Of a DNA stretch of 64,000 bases, positions 53,801 to 63,324 are shown piece after piece (position 1 is the stretch's first letter; the number at the start of each line of letters is the position of its first letter). The stretch is from Salminus brasiliensis. Lineage: Eukaryota > Chordata > Actinopteri > Characiformes > Bryconidae. Position numbers and translations under genes: made by a program. Where the stretch lies: NCBI RefSeq assembly GCF_030463535.1, contig NC_132892.1:31164436-31228435 (forward strand). The letters run 5' to 3'. The notes beneath the pieces are model-generated. The model saw nothing but the letters and a program-made list of their open reading frames with translations, was not told the DNA's origin and did no database searches.

Positions 53801-56800
53801 TAGATAAAGGGATTGACAGATAAAGGGATTAATGAATAAAGGGATTGATATATAACAGAATTAATGGATAAATGGATTGATAAATAACAGGATTAATGGA
53901 TAGAGGGACTGACAGATAAAGGGATTAATGAATAAAGGGATTGATATATAACAGAATTAATGGATAAATGGATTGATAAATAACGGGATTAATGGATAGA
54001 GGGACTGACAGATAAAGGGATTAATGAATAAAGGGATTGATATATAACAGAATTAATGGATAAATGGATTGATAAATAACGGGATTAATGGATAGAGGGA
54101 TTGATAGATAACGGGATTGATAGATAAAGGGATTTGATAGATAAAGGGATTGATAGATAGAGGGATTGACACTTCTCAACTGTAAGTTAGTTCCATCCCT
54201 CTCACCTGCTTGAGCAGCCATGTCGGTGAAAGTGCCGTCACCATTGTTACGAAACAGGAAGTTGGGTCCATTTTCATTGTCGCAGAAGATATCAGAGCGA
54301 ACGTCATTAAGGATCGGTCCAACCACAACGCCACGCCCCCCTTCAGACAGAAAGACAGAGGGTTGGGAGTTTTGATTGAAAAGCTTACAGTAGTAACGCA
54401 GGTTGAAATGCTAATGGTGTCTGTGGATTTGACGCCCCGCCCCTCTGACCTGTGTACTTGTTGACCCTGGCCTGAGAGGCGACATCAGAGAGAGCGATGA
54501 TGCCCTTAGAAACATCACTGGCAGACTCGTCCATCTCGATCAGTGCATGAGCCCCAACGTTACCCCGAGCGTAGTTAGCCACGTAGATGGAGTAGCGGCC
54601 GGTACCCTACAGCAGAGAGATAAAGGAGGAATGAGGCAAATAAACATGATTAGTAACAGATAATATTAATAATAATATATACAAACATTTTATTTATATA
54701 ATAAAATAATTCAATATTAAATAGTGAAATAAATCATAATAAATAAATAACACACATTCCTGCAGAAACAAATAATATGAAATAATAATAAATGAATAAC
54801 AAAAATAACAATATTTACATAGTGAATAATAAGTGCTAAAATTGAAGGGGTGGAGGGACCAATGGGTAAAAGGATCAATGGATAAATGGATTGATAAATA
54901 AAGGAATTGAAGGATAAAGGGATCAATGGACAAAGGGATTGACAGATAAAGGGATCAATGGATAAAGGGATTTATAGATAAATGGATCAATGGATAAAGG
55001 GATTGACAGATAAAGGGACTGACAGATAAAGGGATCAATGGACAAAGGGATTTATAGATAAAGGGATCAATGGATAAAGGGATTGATAGATAAAGGAATC
55101 AATGGATAAAGAGATCAATGGACAAAGGGATTGACAGATAAAGGGATCAATGGATAAAGGGATTGATGGATAAAGGGACTGATGGATAAAGAGATCAATG
55201 GATAAAGGGATTAATAGATAAAGGAATCAATGGACAAAGGGATTGATAGATAAAGGAATCAATGGATAAAGGGATTAATAGATAAACGAATTAATGGATA
55301 AATGGATTGACAGATAAAGGGATTGATAGATAAAGGGATCAATGGATAAAGAAATTGATAGATAGAGGGATTGACAGATAGAGGGATGGATAGATAGAGG
55401 GATTGATAGATAAAGGAATCAGTGGATAAAGGGATTGGTAGATAGAGTGGTTGACAGATAAAGGGATTGATAGAGGAATTGACAGATAGAGGGACTGACT
55501 GATAGAGGGATTGATAGATAGCGGGATTGACAGATAGAGGGATTGATAGATAGAGGGATTAATAGATAGAGGGATTGACAGATAGAGGGATTAATATATA
55601 AAGGGATTGACAGATAGAGGGATTAATAGATAAAGGGATTGATAGATAGAGGGATTGACAGATAGAGGGATTGACAGATAGAGGGATGGACGGATAGAGG
55701 GATTGATAGATAGAGGGATTGATAGATAGAGGGATTGACAGATAGAGGGATTGACAGATAGAGGGATGGACGGATAGAGGGATTGATAGATAGAGGGATT
55801 GATAGATAGAGGGATTGACAGATAGAGGGATGGACGGATAGAGGGATTGATAGATAGAGGGATTGACAGATAGAGGGATTGACAGATAGAGGGATGGACG
55901 GATAGAGGGATTGATAGATAGAGGGATTGACAGATAGAGGGATGGATAGATAGAGGGATTGACAGATAGAGGGATGGATAGATAGAGGGATTGACAGATA
56001 GAGGGATTGATAGATAGAGGGATTGACAGATAGAGGGATGGATAGATAGAGGGATTGATAGATAGAGGGATTGACAGATAGAGGGATTGACAGATAGAGG
56101 GATTGACAGATAGAGGGATTGACAGATAGAGGGATGGACGGATAGAGGGATTGATAGATAGAGGGATTGACAGATAGAGGGATGGATAGATAGAGGGATT
56201 GACAGATAGAGGGATGGATAGATAGAGGGATTGACAGATAGAGGGATGGATAGATAGAGGGATTGACAGATAGAGGGATGGATAGATAGAGGGATTGACA
56301 GATAGAGGGATTGATAGATAGAGGGATTGACAGATAGAGGGATGGATAGATAGAGGGATTGACAGATAGAGGGATTGATAGATAGAGGGATTGACAGATA
56401 GAGGGATTGATAGAGGGATTGACAGATAGAGGGATGGACGGATAGATATGTTACCCTTCTGTCCACACATGCTACAGAGCGCCCCGCCATGCGACTGGCC
56501 ACTCCCCGGCGCACGTTGATGTCATCACTCAGCAGGTCCTCGAAGCGGCCGTTACGGAACTTAAACAGCTTATCGTAGTACGACGCCTGACCTTTAGAGA
56601 AACGCCTTAATTAATACAAGCAAAGACTCAAAAGTCCAGTTTGGACAGAACCTGAACTATAGATGTACCTGAAAAGGCATTGTTAGTATTGAGGAAGTAG
56701 ATCTCCTCCCTGCCGTCCCCGTCCACGTCGCAGGCAGTCACTCCGATAGCGTTGCCCTCCGGGTCTCTGAGGCTGTAGTACGGAGAGTTGCGGTCATCTA

Positions 56801-57370
56801 CCGCGATATTCACCAGCCTCTTCTGATCACGGTCATACTTCAGAACCAGGTTTGGGCCGTTGTACCTGAAAACAAATGATTAAAATCCACAGTGGTCAGT
56901 AAACTGGATCAGCGTGTGGAAACAGAGCTTCCTGTTGCTACCATGTAACTATCAGTGTATAAAACAGCTCTGTGCTGTCTTTACTGTTGGACACTATATT
57001 GACAAAAGTAATGGGACACCAGCTCAAACTTGGAGCCTGTAGCATTGTAGCATTTCTTCACGAAGAATATATAGTGTTATTTATACTACCCCTCCTTCAT
57101 CCATGTCCCACTAGGGGGGCTCAACCCATAGATTTAATACTTATGGTCTAATACATGAACTTGTAGTGTCAGATCAAACATGCATATTCACCCTGCCACC
57201 ACCACCTCCAGATCTCCATCACCATCCACATCCGTCACTGCCATCCCATAGTTCCGCTGAGTGGGGTTGTGGAATTCATGAGGAGGGAGAACCGTGTCTG
57301 TGACGGCCGAGAACATGGAGTGGACTCCGGAGAGACTCAGGCAGAGAAGGAACGTCCAAAAGACCCACAT
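47773..57370 (-). CDS. crtac1: crtac1: cartilage acidic protein 1, short form, 515 aa
   Basis: Joined minus-strand CDS: 57370-57192, 56865-56669, 56591-56455, 54606-54450, 54340-54206, 52836-52700, 52043-51907, 50821-50739, 50213-50113, 49937-49769, 47888-47773 (1548 nt, all GT-AG and in phase). The product has a signal peptide (MWVFWTFLLCLSLSGVHS), Ca-binding FG-GAP/VCBS-like repeats with DVDGDGDLE, DVDGDGREE, DFNGDGRID and DFDGDGYLD, and an ASPIC/UnbV domain (LRVMPRTRFGAFARGAKV, GYLCEMEPVAHFGLG). The human protein (661 aa) continues into a cysteine-rich EGF-like domain; here a TGA follows EITYPGA directly. It should be a secreted extracellular-matrix protein; human CRTAC1B/LOTUS antagonises the Nogo receptor. 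ATG choice: first in-frame ATG of exon 2, followed by a good signal peptide. Confidence 0.96.
47920..49740 (-). repeat. 31-bp minisatellite made of GT...AG units, crtac1 intron 11
   Basis: About 58 units. On the crtac1 sense strand each unit runs from GTATAACACACC (or GTAAAACACACC) through ACACCTGCTCTAAT to a terminal GCAG or ACAG. Unit borders are AG|GT in nearly every copy. The array reaches the exon 11 donor on one side and lies 33 bases from the exon 12 acceptor on the other, so it is essentially the whole intron. Confidence 0.95.
49769..49937 (-). CDS. crtac1: crtac1 exon 11 (ASPIC/UnbV domain)
   Basis: Encodes ASSNHWLRVMPRTRFGAFAR and IIDGGSGYLCEMEPVAHFGL. The donor GTAAGA runs directly into a 1.8-kb array of 31-bp units. 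Confidence 0.96.
50113..50213 (-). CDS. crtac1: crtac1 exon 10
   Basis: Encodes GATVVDFDGDGYLDLLVAHG and ESASQPISVYKIQQ. Donor GTACAT. Confidence 0.95.
50270..50712 (-). mobile_element. MITE family B, opposite-orientation copy
   Basis: Starts ATATGGACAAAAGTATTGGG and ends GTGTCCCAATACTTTTGTCT. Interior matches the reverse complement of 26806-27235. It occupies crtac1 intron 9, ending 26 bases from exon 9. Confidence 0.8.
50739..50821 (-). CDS. crtac1: crtac1 exon 9
   Basis: Encodes VMRRQNAEPTITELNIGDAS and EPQGRGT, matching human IRREHGDPLIEELNPGDALE. Acceptor TTTTTTCAG. Confidence 0.93.
50880..51490. other. crtac1 intron 8, repeat-like, no gene
   Basis: Contains a MITE-like block starting CTACAGCCATAACATTAGGACCACTGA-type sequence (from about 50875) to GTTATGGCTGATCGGTGTAAA (about 51225), and a family E copy (51290-51490). 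No exon seen. Confidence 0.55.
51907..52043 (-). CDS. crtac1: crtac1 exon 8
   Basis: Encodes DIATKAFSVPSPVRTVIAAD and FDNDLQLEVFFNNIAYRGNA. The acceptor is (TG)n then TTAG; the donor is AG|GTTCAT, the weakest in the gene, but the phase and the next exon require it. Confidence 0.92.
52112..52562 (-). mobile_element. MITE family A, full-length reverse copy
   Basis: Begins TGTCCAAATGTTTGTGGACG and ends GTGTCCCAATACTTTTGTCC. Lies in crtac1 intron 7. Confidence 0.85.
52700..52836 (-). CDS. crtac1: crtac1 exon 7
   Basis: Encodes VEDRYQHGRGVALADFNGDG and RIDIVYGNWNGPHRLYLQ, with a canonical DxDxDG-like FG-GAP loop. Confidence 0.96.
53240..54160. repeat. 16-bp minisatellite, crtac1 intron 6
   Basis: About 57 units of GATAAAGGGATTGATA and variants. 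The same repeat family occupies intron 4 (54840-56445). Confidence 0.94.
54206..54340 (-). CDS. crtac1: crtac1 exon 6
   Basis: Encodes GRGVVVGPILNDVRSDIFCD and NENGPNFLFRNNGDGTFTDM. Donor GTGAGA. Confidence 0.96.
54450..54606 (-). CDS. crtac1: crtac1 exon 5
   Basis: Encodes GTGRYSIYVANYARGNVGAH through ASQARVNKYT. Acceptor GCTGTAG, donor GTCAGA. Confidence 0.96.
54840..56445. repeat. 16-bp minisatellite, crtac1 intron 4
   Basis: About 100 units; the low-coordinate half has GATAAAGGGATCAATG forms, the high-coordinate half is homogenised to GATAGAGGGATTGACA. On the sense strand it is pyrimidine-rich. Frames of 303 and 307 codons (SLYLSIPLSI type) are by-products. Confidence 0.95.
56455..56591 (-). 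CDS. crtac1: crtac1 exon 4
   Basis: Encodes QASYYDKLFKFRNGRFEDLL and GVASRMAGRSVACVDRR. Donor GGTAACATA; a 1.6-kb 16-bp repeat array begins within about seven bases of the junction. Confidence 0.94.
56669..56865 (-). CDS. crtac1: crtac1 exon 3
   Basis: Encodes YNGPNLVLKYDRDQKRLVNI through DVDGDGREEIYFLNTNNAFS, nearly identical to the human segment. Confidence 0.96.
56993..57190 (+). mobile_element. MITE-like fragment in crtac1 intron 2
   Basis: Starts TATATTGACAAAAGTAATGG then GACACCAGCTC, resembling MITE termini of families A and B, but the interior differs. Right end not defined; the block reaches the exon 2 donor. Confidence 0.45.
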
Positions 57371-57376
57371 CTTCAC
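57192..57376 (-). CDS. crtac1: crtac1 exon 2 (signal peptide)
   Basis: Acceptor GTGTGGCAG, six leader bases, then ATG at 57370. Encodes residues 1-59 and most of G60: signal peptide, then MFSAVTDTVLPPHEFHNPTQ and the first DVDGDGDLE repeat. Donor GTGAAT. Confidence 0.94.
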
Positions 57377-57639
57377 CTGCCACACACAGGAGAGAAGGCC
57401 GTGATCTCGGCTGTGATTCGGTGGTAGTGGATCATCACAGCAGCATTATGTTACTCACGGTAACACACAGCGCCGAGTGGGCAACTGTGTTTATACAGCA
57501 ATTTTATAAAGTTAACATAAGCAACATTAGCCGGGAAGCACCGAACATTGTCTCAAACTTACGTTTTTAGTGTAGCCTGTTTCTTACGCCACAGAAAGTA
57601 GTTCCAGATGGTGCAGAGAAATGTGTTGTTATATAGCAG

Positions 57640-58230
57640 AACACCTTTCAACTAGATCCAAGATTATAATATATACAATAATACCCATAATATTTAGGAA
57701 TTTTTTAGGAATATATTATAGGTATAATGTATTTAGTAATCTAGAATTACAATGCAGAACATATACATTGTGTAGCATTCATGGTACTCTAATACCATGC
57801 CGAGTCTAATAACCTCTAATAACCTCTAAAAGCTACATAACAGGATCTTATTAAATAGCATGGTCATGGATCAGCTGCCTGATGTCTGGGACAATGTTTT
57901 ACCAGATGGAATTGTGCTTTCTAAATATATATATATTAATATATATATATTAAAGGTCCATTCTGGTGGAGGGATACATAGAGGGTGGTTGGGTGTAAAA
58001 GTAGTTCCAAAAGAAAACTTATAATTTTACCATTTTATCATCATCACCATCCCATATAAAACCATAAAACACATAAACAAACTGTACGGTTCAAAACTGT
58101 AAAACGTGTAAAACACATGGTGGTGGGAGTATCACTGTTGGGTTCAGATGGGTACAGTTCAACCACTAAATTCTGGAGAAATTATGGGAAATAAGCAGAA
58201 TCAGACACTGGACATTAATGTGACATCAGA
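57640..58230. other. crtac1 intron 1, AT-rich, no gene
   Basis: AT-rich unique-looking sequence with a short TATATATAT palindrome at 57927-57951. No exon seen. Confidence 0.5.
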
Positions 58231-58239
58231 AAGATGACT

Positions 58240-59240
58240 GACTTGCAATGTCAGAGAGATTTTTGGTAGGAAATCGAAGTCCCATATCTCTCAAACACCA
58301 ACACTGAGTTGACTTCAGATGTTGACGTTAGACAGACGTTAAATTTTGGTAGGAAATCAAAGTCCCATATCTCTCAAACACCAACATTGAGTTGACATCA
58401 GACGTGGACGTTAGACAGACGTTAAATTTTGGTAGGAAATCAAAGTCCCATATCTGTCAAACACCAACATTGAGTTGACATCAGACGTTGACGTTAGACA
58501 GACGTTGAATTTTGGTAGGAAATCAATGTCACATATCTCTCAAACACCAACATTGAGTTGACATCAGACGTTGACGTTAGACAGACGTTGAATTTTGGTA
58601 GGAAATCAATGTCACATATCTCTCAAACACCAACATTGAGTTGACATCAGACGTTGACGTTAGACAGACGTTGAATTTTGGTAGGAAATCAATGTCACAT
58701 ATCTCTCAAACACCAACATTGAGTTGACATCAGACGTGGACGTTAGACAGACGTTAAATTTTGGTAGGAAATCAAAGTCACATATCTGTCAAACACCAAC
58801 ATTAACTTGACATCAGACGTTGACGTTAGACAGACGTTGAATTTTGGTAAGAAATCAAAGTCATATATCTGTCAAACACCAACATTGAGTTGACATCAGA
58901 CGTGGACGTTAGACAGACGTTAAATTTTGGTAGGAAATCAAAGTCACATATCCATCAAACACCAACACTGAGTTGACATCAGACGTCGACGTTAGACAGA
59001 CGTTAAATTTTGGTAGGAAATCAAAGTCACATATCCATCAAACACCAACACTGAGTTGACATCAGACGTCGACGTTAGACAGACGTTAAATTTTGGTAGG
59101 AAATCAAAGTCACATATCTGTCAAACACCAACATTAACTTTACATCAGACGTTGACGTTAGACAGACGTTGAATTTTGGTAGGAAATCAACGTCACATAT
59201 CCATCAAACACCAACATTGAGTTGACATAAAGCTCCAACA
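58240..59240. repeat. 83-bp tandem repeat, crtac1 intron 1
   Basis: About 12 units with ACATCAGACGTTGACGTTAG, GTTGAATTTTGGTAGGAAAT and CTCAAACACCAACATTGAGT. Related but diverged sequence continues to about 59560. Confidence 0.93.
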
Positions 59241-59826
59241 TTAGCCAGATGTTGAATTGTGGTTACCTAACACACTGACTGACGACATATACATTTTATG
59301 TTGTGTGGACCTCAACATTACGTTGGGTTTAGGTCACCATACCTCACAACCAAATGCTGGTATTATACGTCAGTATGACGTTGGCTTGTGACGTCTGGAA
59401 GATGTTGGGTTTTGGTTACTGAACATCGCAACTCAAAACCAGCAGAACATCAACGTCAGCTGCCTGCTGTCACTGTTCTATCTCCAACTGACTGACTGGT
59501 GGTGGACATAGGACTTTGTCCAGACATTGAATTTTTGGTCACCTGAGGTCACGACCTGCATTCAAGCAGCTGGTTGGTGGCCAATGGTCGGTGCAATGAT
59601 ATTATCACTAATATAGTAATAATATATATTATATATAGAGACAGTATATTGAGCATTGCATTGTAAGTAAATACTAAATATATATACATATAATAATTTA
59701 TGCTCCATGCACACACACACAGTAAAGGCTAGCTTACTAAAGCTAATAAACCCCCAGGTTAAAGACTCAGGCTTACTACGCTGTTATTAACATTATTAGT
59801 GTGTGTTAAAGCTGTGCATTACTTAC

Positions 59827-59870
59827 GTGTGTGTGTGTGTGTGTGTGTTTCCAGCTCGTCCAGGCTGCAG
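59827..59870 (-). other. crtac1: Probable non-coding first exon of crtac1
   Basis: On the minus strand GACGAGCTGGAA runs into a (CA)n tract and ends ACACAC|GTAAGT, a consensus donor (59826-59821). The 5' end at about 59870 is inferred from a TATA box 30 bp upstream. It would splice to exon 2 at 57376. Confidence 0.6.
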
Positions 59871-59896
59871 CTGTTGTAATTTCACCTCGACGCCTG

Positions 59897-59985
59897 TTTT
59901 TATACCGCAGCCTCCACCTTACACAACTCCAGCAGCTCCGCTTTACACAAGCGCTTGTGTAAGCCGGCGTCCAATCACGTCGCGG
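59897..59985 (-). promoter_or_regulatory. crtac1: crtac1 core promoter: TATA box, CCAAT box, palindrome
   Basis: TATAAAA on the minus strand at 59903-59897; a 20-bp perfect palindrome TTACACAAGCGCTTGTGTAA at 59943-59962; an inverted CCAAT motif (plus-strand CCAATCAC at 59970-59977). A second CCAAT (ACCAATCAGC) lies near 60010. Nearby CpGs add support. Confidence 0.6.
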
Positions 59986-60499
59986 TGATTTAAATATTCC
60001 GGCGGCTCAACCAATCAGCTGTCTCTCCCGCTCACAGAGGCGTGAACTGACCCAACAGGCAGCTCCACTCTGCTGTACTGAGCCCAGAGGCGCCTGCAGA
60101 GGTGGGCCGAGGAGCCTAAAATGACACAGGAGTAAAAAAGTATAATTACTTCAATTAAATAATGACCCAATTAGAGGTCGAAAAAAAAGAAAACACCCAT
60201 AGTGACCCATAATAAACTCCAGTGGGTGTGAAAACGTATGTGCTGAGTTACTAATAGAGCGCGTCCAGCATCTGTCAGTCAGTATAGGCCTGAAGACTTG
60301 GAGTTCTGTATTTTTGGGGCCTGTTGGTCTAAAATAAATGGAGAAGCTTCAACGTGAGAGACGTGAGCAACAGTAAAGATCAACCTGCGTGCCGAGCTGT
60401 AATTTGTTTTTCTATATTTGCATATTTATGTTTATTAAAGATAAATATTTAGTCAAATTCTGTACCACCCATAGATAAAGCTATTAAATTAACCAGTTA

Positions 60500-61335
60500 A
60501 CCAACAGAATCTGTCTGGCAATGGAAAGCAGGCTAGAAGGTCTCCAGCGAACCATAGTAAGAGTCATTATCCATCATAGGAGAAAATTTGGAACCTCATG
60601 AACCTTCCCAGGAGTGGCCGGCCCTTTGAAATTTCACCAACAGCACATTAACGACTCGTCCAGGAGCTCACAAAAGAACCTAGACGAACATCTAAATTAG
60701 AAAAACTATTTAGGGGAAATATTACATGGACTGATGAATCAAGGATCTCACAAAAAGCAAACGTTGTATTCCGCCATTAGAACATCATTCAAACTGTCAA
60801 ACATGGTGGTGGTAGTGTGATGGAAGTGAGACATCCTACCTCTCCTGCAGCTTGGGAGTAGCGCCCACGAATTAAATACTGTATCCCGAAAATTCAGAAT
60901 TCTCTTGCTTGGTGTTACCTGGCTGAACTGTGGGATGTTTGTTAATGTCTGCCTGTCAGTTTGTGACTTAAAGCTCAAGCGCAGTTGGGTTATGCAGCAG
61001 GACAATGATCCAAAGCACACAAGCAGGTCCAGCTACGAATGGTTCAAAATAAACAAAATGAGGATGGCCAAGTCAAAGTTCTGACTCGAATCCTACTGGG
61101 CTTCTTTGGAAGATCTTAAATGGTCAGATCATGAATCAATAGGTTTTGAATAAATATTCATTTTCAATAAATGCACTGACCTTCTAAAAGCAGCACTGGG
61201 TGTTTACTCGTGTTGTCTTTATCTCATATTAATTTTAAATTAGCTGGATTATTTGAAACATTTCATTCTGACAAATTTTAAACTTAAAATCCGGGAGAAA
61301 TCTGAAAGAGGGCAAATACTTTTCACAGCATGGTA
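60500..61335 (+). mobile_element. Decayed Tc1-like transposase
   Basis: Plus-strand phrases of the family are visible: TGGACTGATGAATCAAGGAT (about 60728), AACATGGTGGTGGTAGTGTG (about 60800) and a frame [12 protein letters not shown] at about 60990. Frames are broken by stops and insertions and the right half ends at ATACTTTTCACAGCATGG. Inactive. Confidence 0.82.
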
Positions 61336-61544
61336 GCACAATAAATTTAACCCCTTCTAAAAAGGAATCAGGAGGTAAAAGGGGGTGGTTTTGCTAGCTC
61401 ATGTACGTTAATAGAAACCTCAAATGCTAACTTATAACGATAATAAGTGCTGTTGTCGTCATTACGGTGGTACACTATGCGTAAAATCCCTCTTTTACAT
61501 TTCAGAGCACAGGATCTGCTATTCTGCAGTACCTCTGGAGCCGA

Positions 61545-61670
61545 GAAGGCCTTGCTCAAGAGTGGCAGATTAGCAAACCTGGACATCAAACCTATAGACC
61601 TGTAATCAACAACCCAGTCCTACAACCCAGCGCAGTAACCCCGCACTGACCACTGAGCCACCACTGCCCT
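61545..61670 (+). mobile_element. Decayed SINE-like fragment
   Basis: GCCTTGCTCAAGAGTGGCAG, a gap, and CACTGAGCCACCACTGCCC resemble the block at 13255-13430, strongly diverged. Confidence 0.45.
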
Positions 61671-61679
61671 CAACCACGT

Positions 61680-62418
61680 CTTTCTCTTTCTACTTAATCC
61701 AGTAATTAAACACGACGCTGCTTGCTTTCTCACGGAGAGCTGCAGCTGCGTAAGAAGACCCCCCTGTCTTTGAGCTTGAGTGGGACAGTTTTTTGAGAGG
61801 TAAATTGGGACGATGAGAGAGAGCTATCAACAGCTTGTTATCCAGAGCTGATGAAAGTCTGCACACATGTTGGCAATGTCACTCCCTGTCAGGACCTGCT
61901 TATTATAAAAGCACAGAATTAGTGTCAATTAGTGTTTACTGCCAGGAGCTAAATTTGAAGGACTTATATAACAAATAACTGTAAAAATGCAGATTATTAT
62001 CCCATAAATATAGACCAGTGGAGGTATTTAACAGGTGAACATTTATCTTTAATATTTTTTTCATTTAAACATGAAGACTGGGCACAAATAAATAAATAAA
62101 TAAAAAAGAAATAAAAGTTAGCAATTGCTCTACAGGAAACAACTTTAAAATGGTAATTAGTTGCACATTTTAGACACATTGTTTTTTAATTGAACATATT
62201 GGAAAATACCAAACACATGCTATTCCTTTTTCACATCCCACATTTCCTATTTTTTGCAATATGTTAAAATATTATATAATATTATTAATATTAGACATAC
62301 AATTACTACATAATAAGTATTAGTGCTAATCATTACTATTATTATTATTACTACTAGGCCTGCTTCTACTACTAATAGTATGTTTATAGTTTGTAATAAT
62401 ATATTATAAACATTACAT

Positions 62419-62457
<39 letters not shown>

Positions 62458-62620
62458 TTAAAATGCATATCAAGACATGTTTGCAGTTTTTATCCCCCTT
62501 TGATTGGTATCATTTTATGCATTTTTTTATTTGTAAGTTTATTTATTTTTGCAGAAATCCACGTAACGTTGCCAAGGAAACCAGACCCTGAGGCTGCACC
62601 CGCATCCTGTTAGCCTCAGT
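61680..62620. other. Intergenic AT-rich DNA, no gene
   Basis: Contains an (ATTT)n microsatellite at 62417-62460. No exon on either strand. Confidence 0.6.
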
Positions 62621-62800
62621 GGTAGCTAGCTAACGTTGACGTAGATATACACGCCGTGTTACATATTTAACGAATAAAACATGCATAATGAGATCTATTT
62701 CTAGGCTATATGATTAATATAATCTATACCGATAAATATATATATATAAAAATATACAAATTAAACTCAGAACAGCAAAGCGTAGCTAGCTAGCTAAACA

Positions 62801-63050
62801 ACTACAAGCCCCATCGACCCTTTCGGTGTCGGTTACTACTGACGTCACCGAACGCCGTTCTCCAAACATCCGGCCGTGGTTTCAGTATTTCTGGTGTTCG
62901 GGTGGAGAAGAAAGTGGGTGAATTGGCTCCGAATCTTAAACCCTTTAATGATTTTAATAGCGAGCTCGGTTTGCTCGGTTGGCTGATCGAGTCCGCGGCG
63001 TTTGAGGCTCAGTGGTGAGGAGAGAGAGGCGGCCGCTCCGGCTGAAGCAG
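62801..63050 (+). promoter_or_regulatory. CpG-rich promoter and non-coding first exon of next gene
   Basis: A ZNF143-like ACTACAAGCCCCA (62801-62813) and a perfect CRE TGACGTCA (62840-62847) precede a CpG-rich transcribed-looking stretch that ends GAAGCAG|GTAATC with the donor at 63051. No long coding frame. By synteny with human 10q24.2 the next gene in this direction would be R3HCC1L, but the sequence itself does not prove it. Confidence 0.55.
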
Positions 63051-63324
63051 GTAATCCTCATAATAACAGCGGGGCTCAGTCTGACTGTCCGCAGCTCCTC
63101 ACTGGCTTCACTGGAGCTTTAAAGCCTTATTCCCATCAAGGAGATCCCAGTTAAACGCTTAAAGCTCTCTGCAAAACATTTGACACCCGAGCACCGAGTT
63201 TACAGAGATATATTTGTTATAGATTGACCAATAGTTAGAGACCTAAGATCCCCCTCGATTTTATAAGTCGTTCCTTCAGGCCAGTAAATCGTTCCCTCAG
63301 TTAGATTGATGGGAATTGGAAGTG

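Noticed and set aside
55559-56514. 303- and 307-codon frames (SLYLSIPLSI type) partly overlapping crtac1 exon 4
   Set aside because: They read a 16-bp intronic array; only the GVASRMAGRSVACVDRR part is a real exon and it belongs to the crtac1 frame.
57371-57385. Upstream GTG-start extension of crtac1 (MWQVK)
   Set aside because: GTG starts are not expected in a vertebrate gene, and a CAG acceptor lies inside this stretch; ATG at 57370 gives a clean signal peptide.
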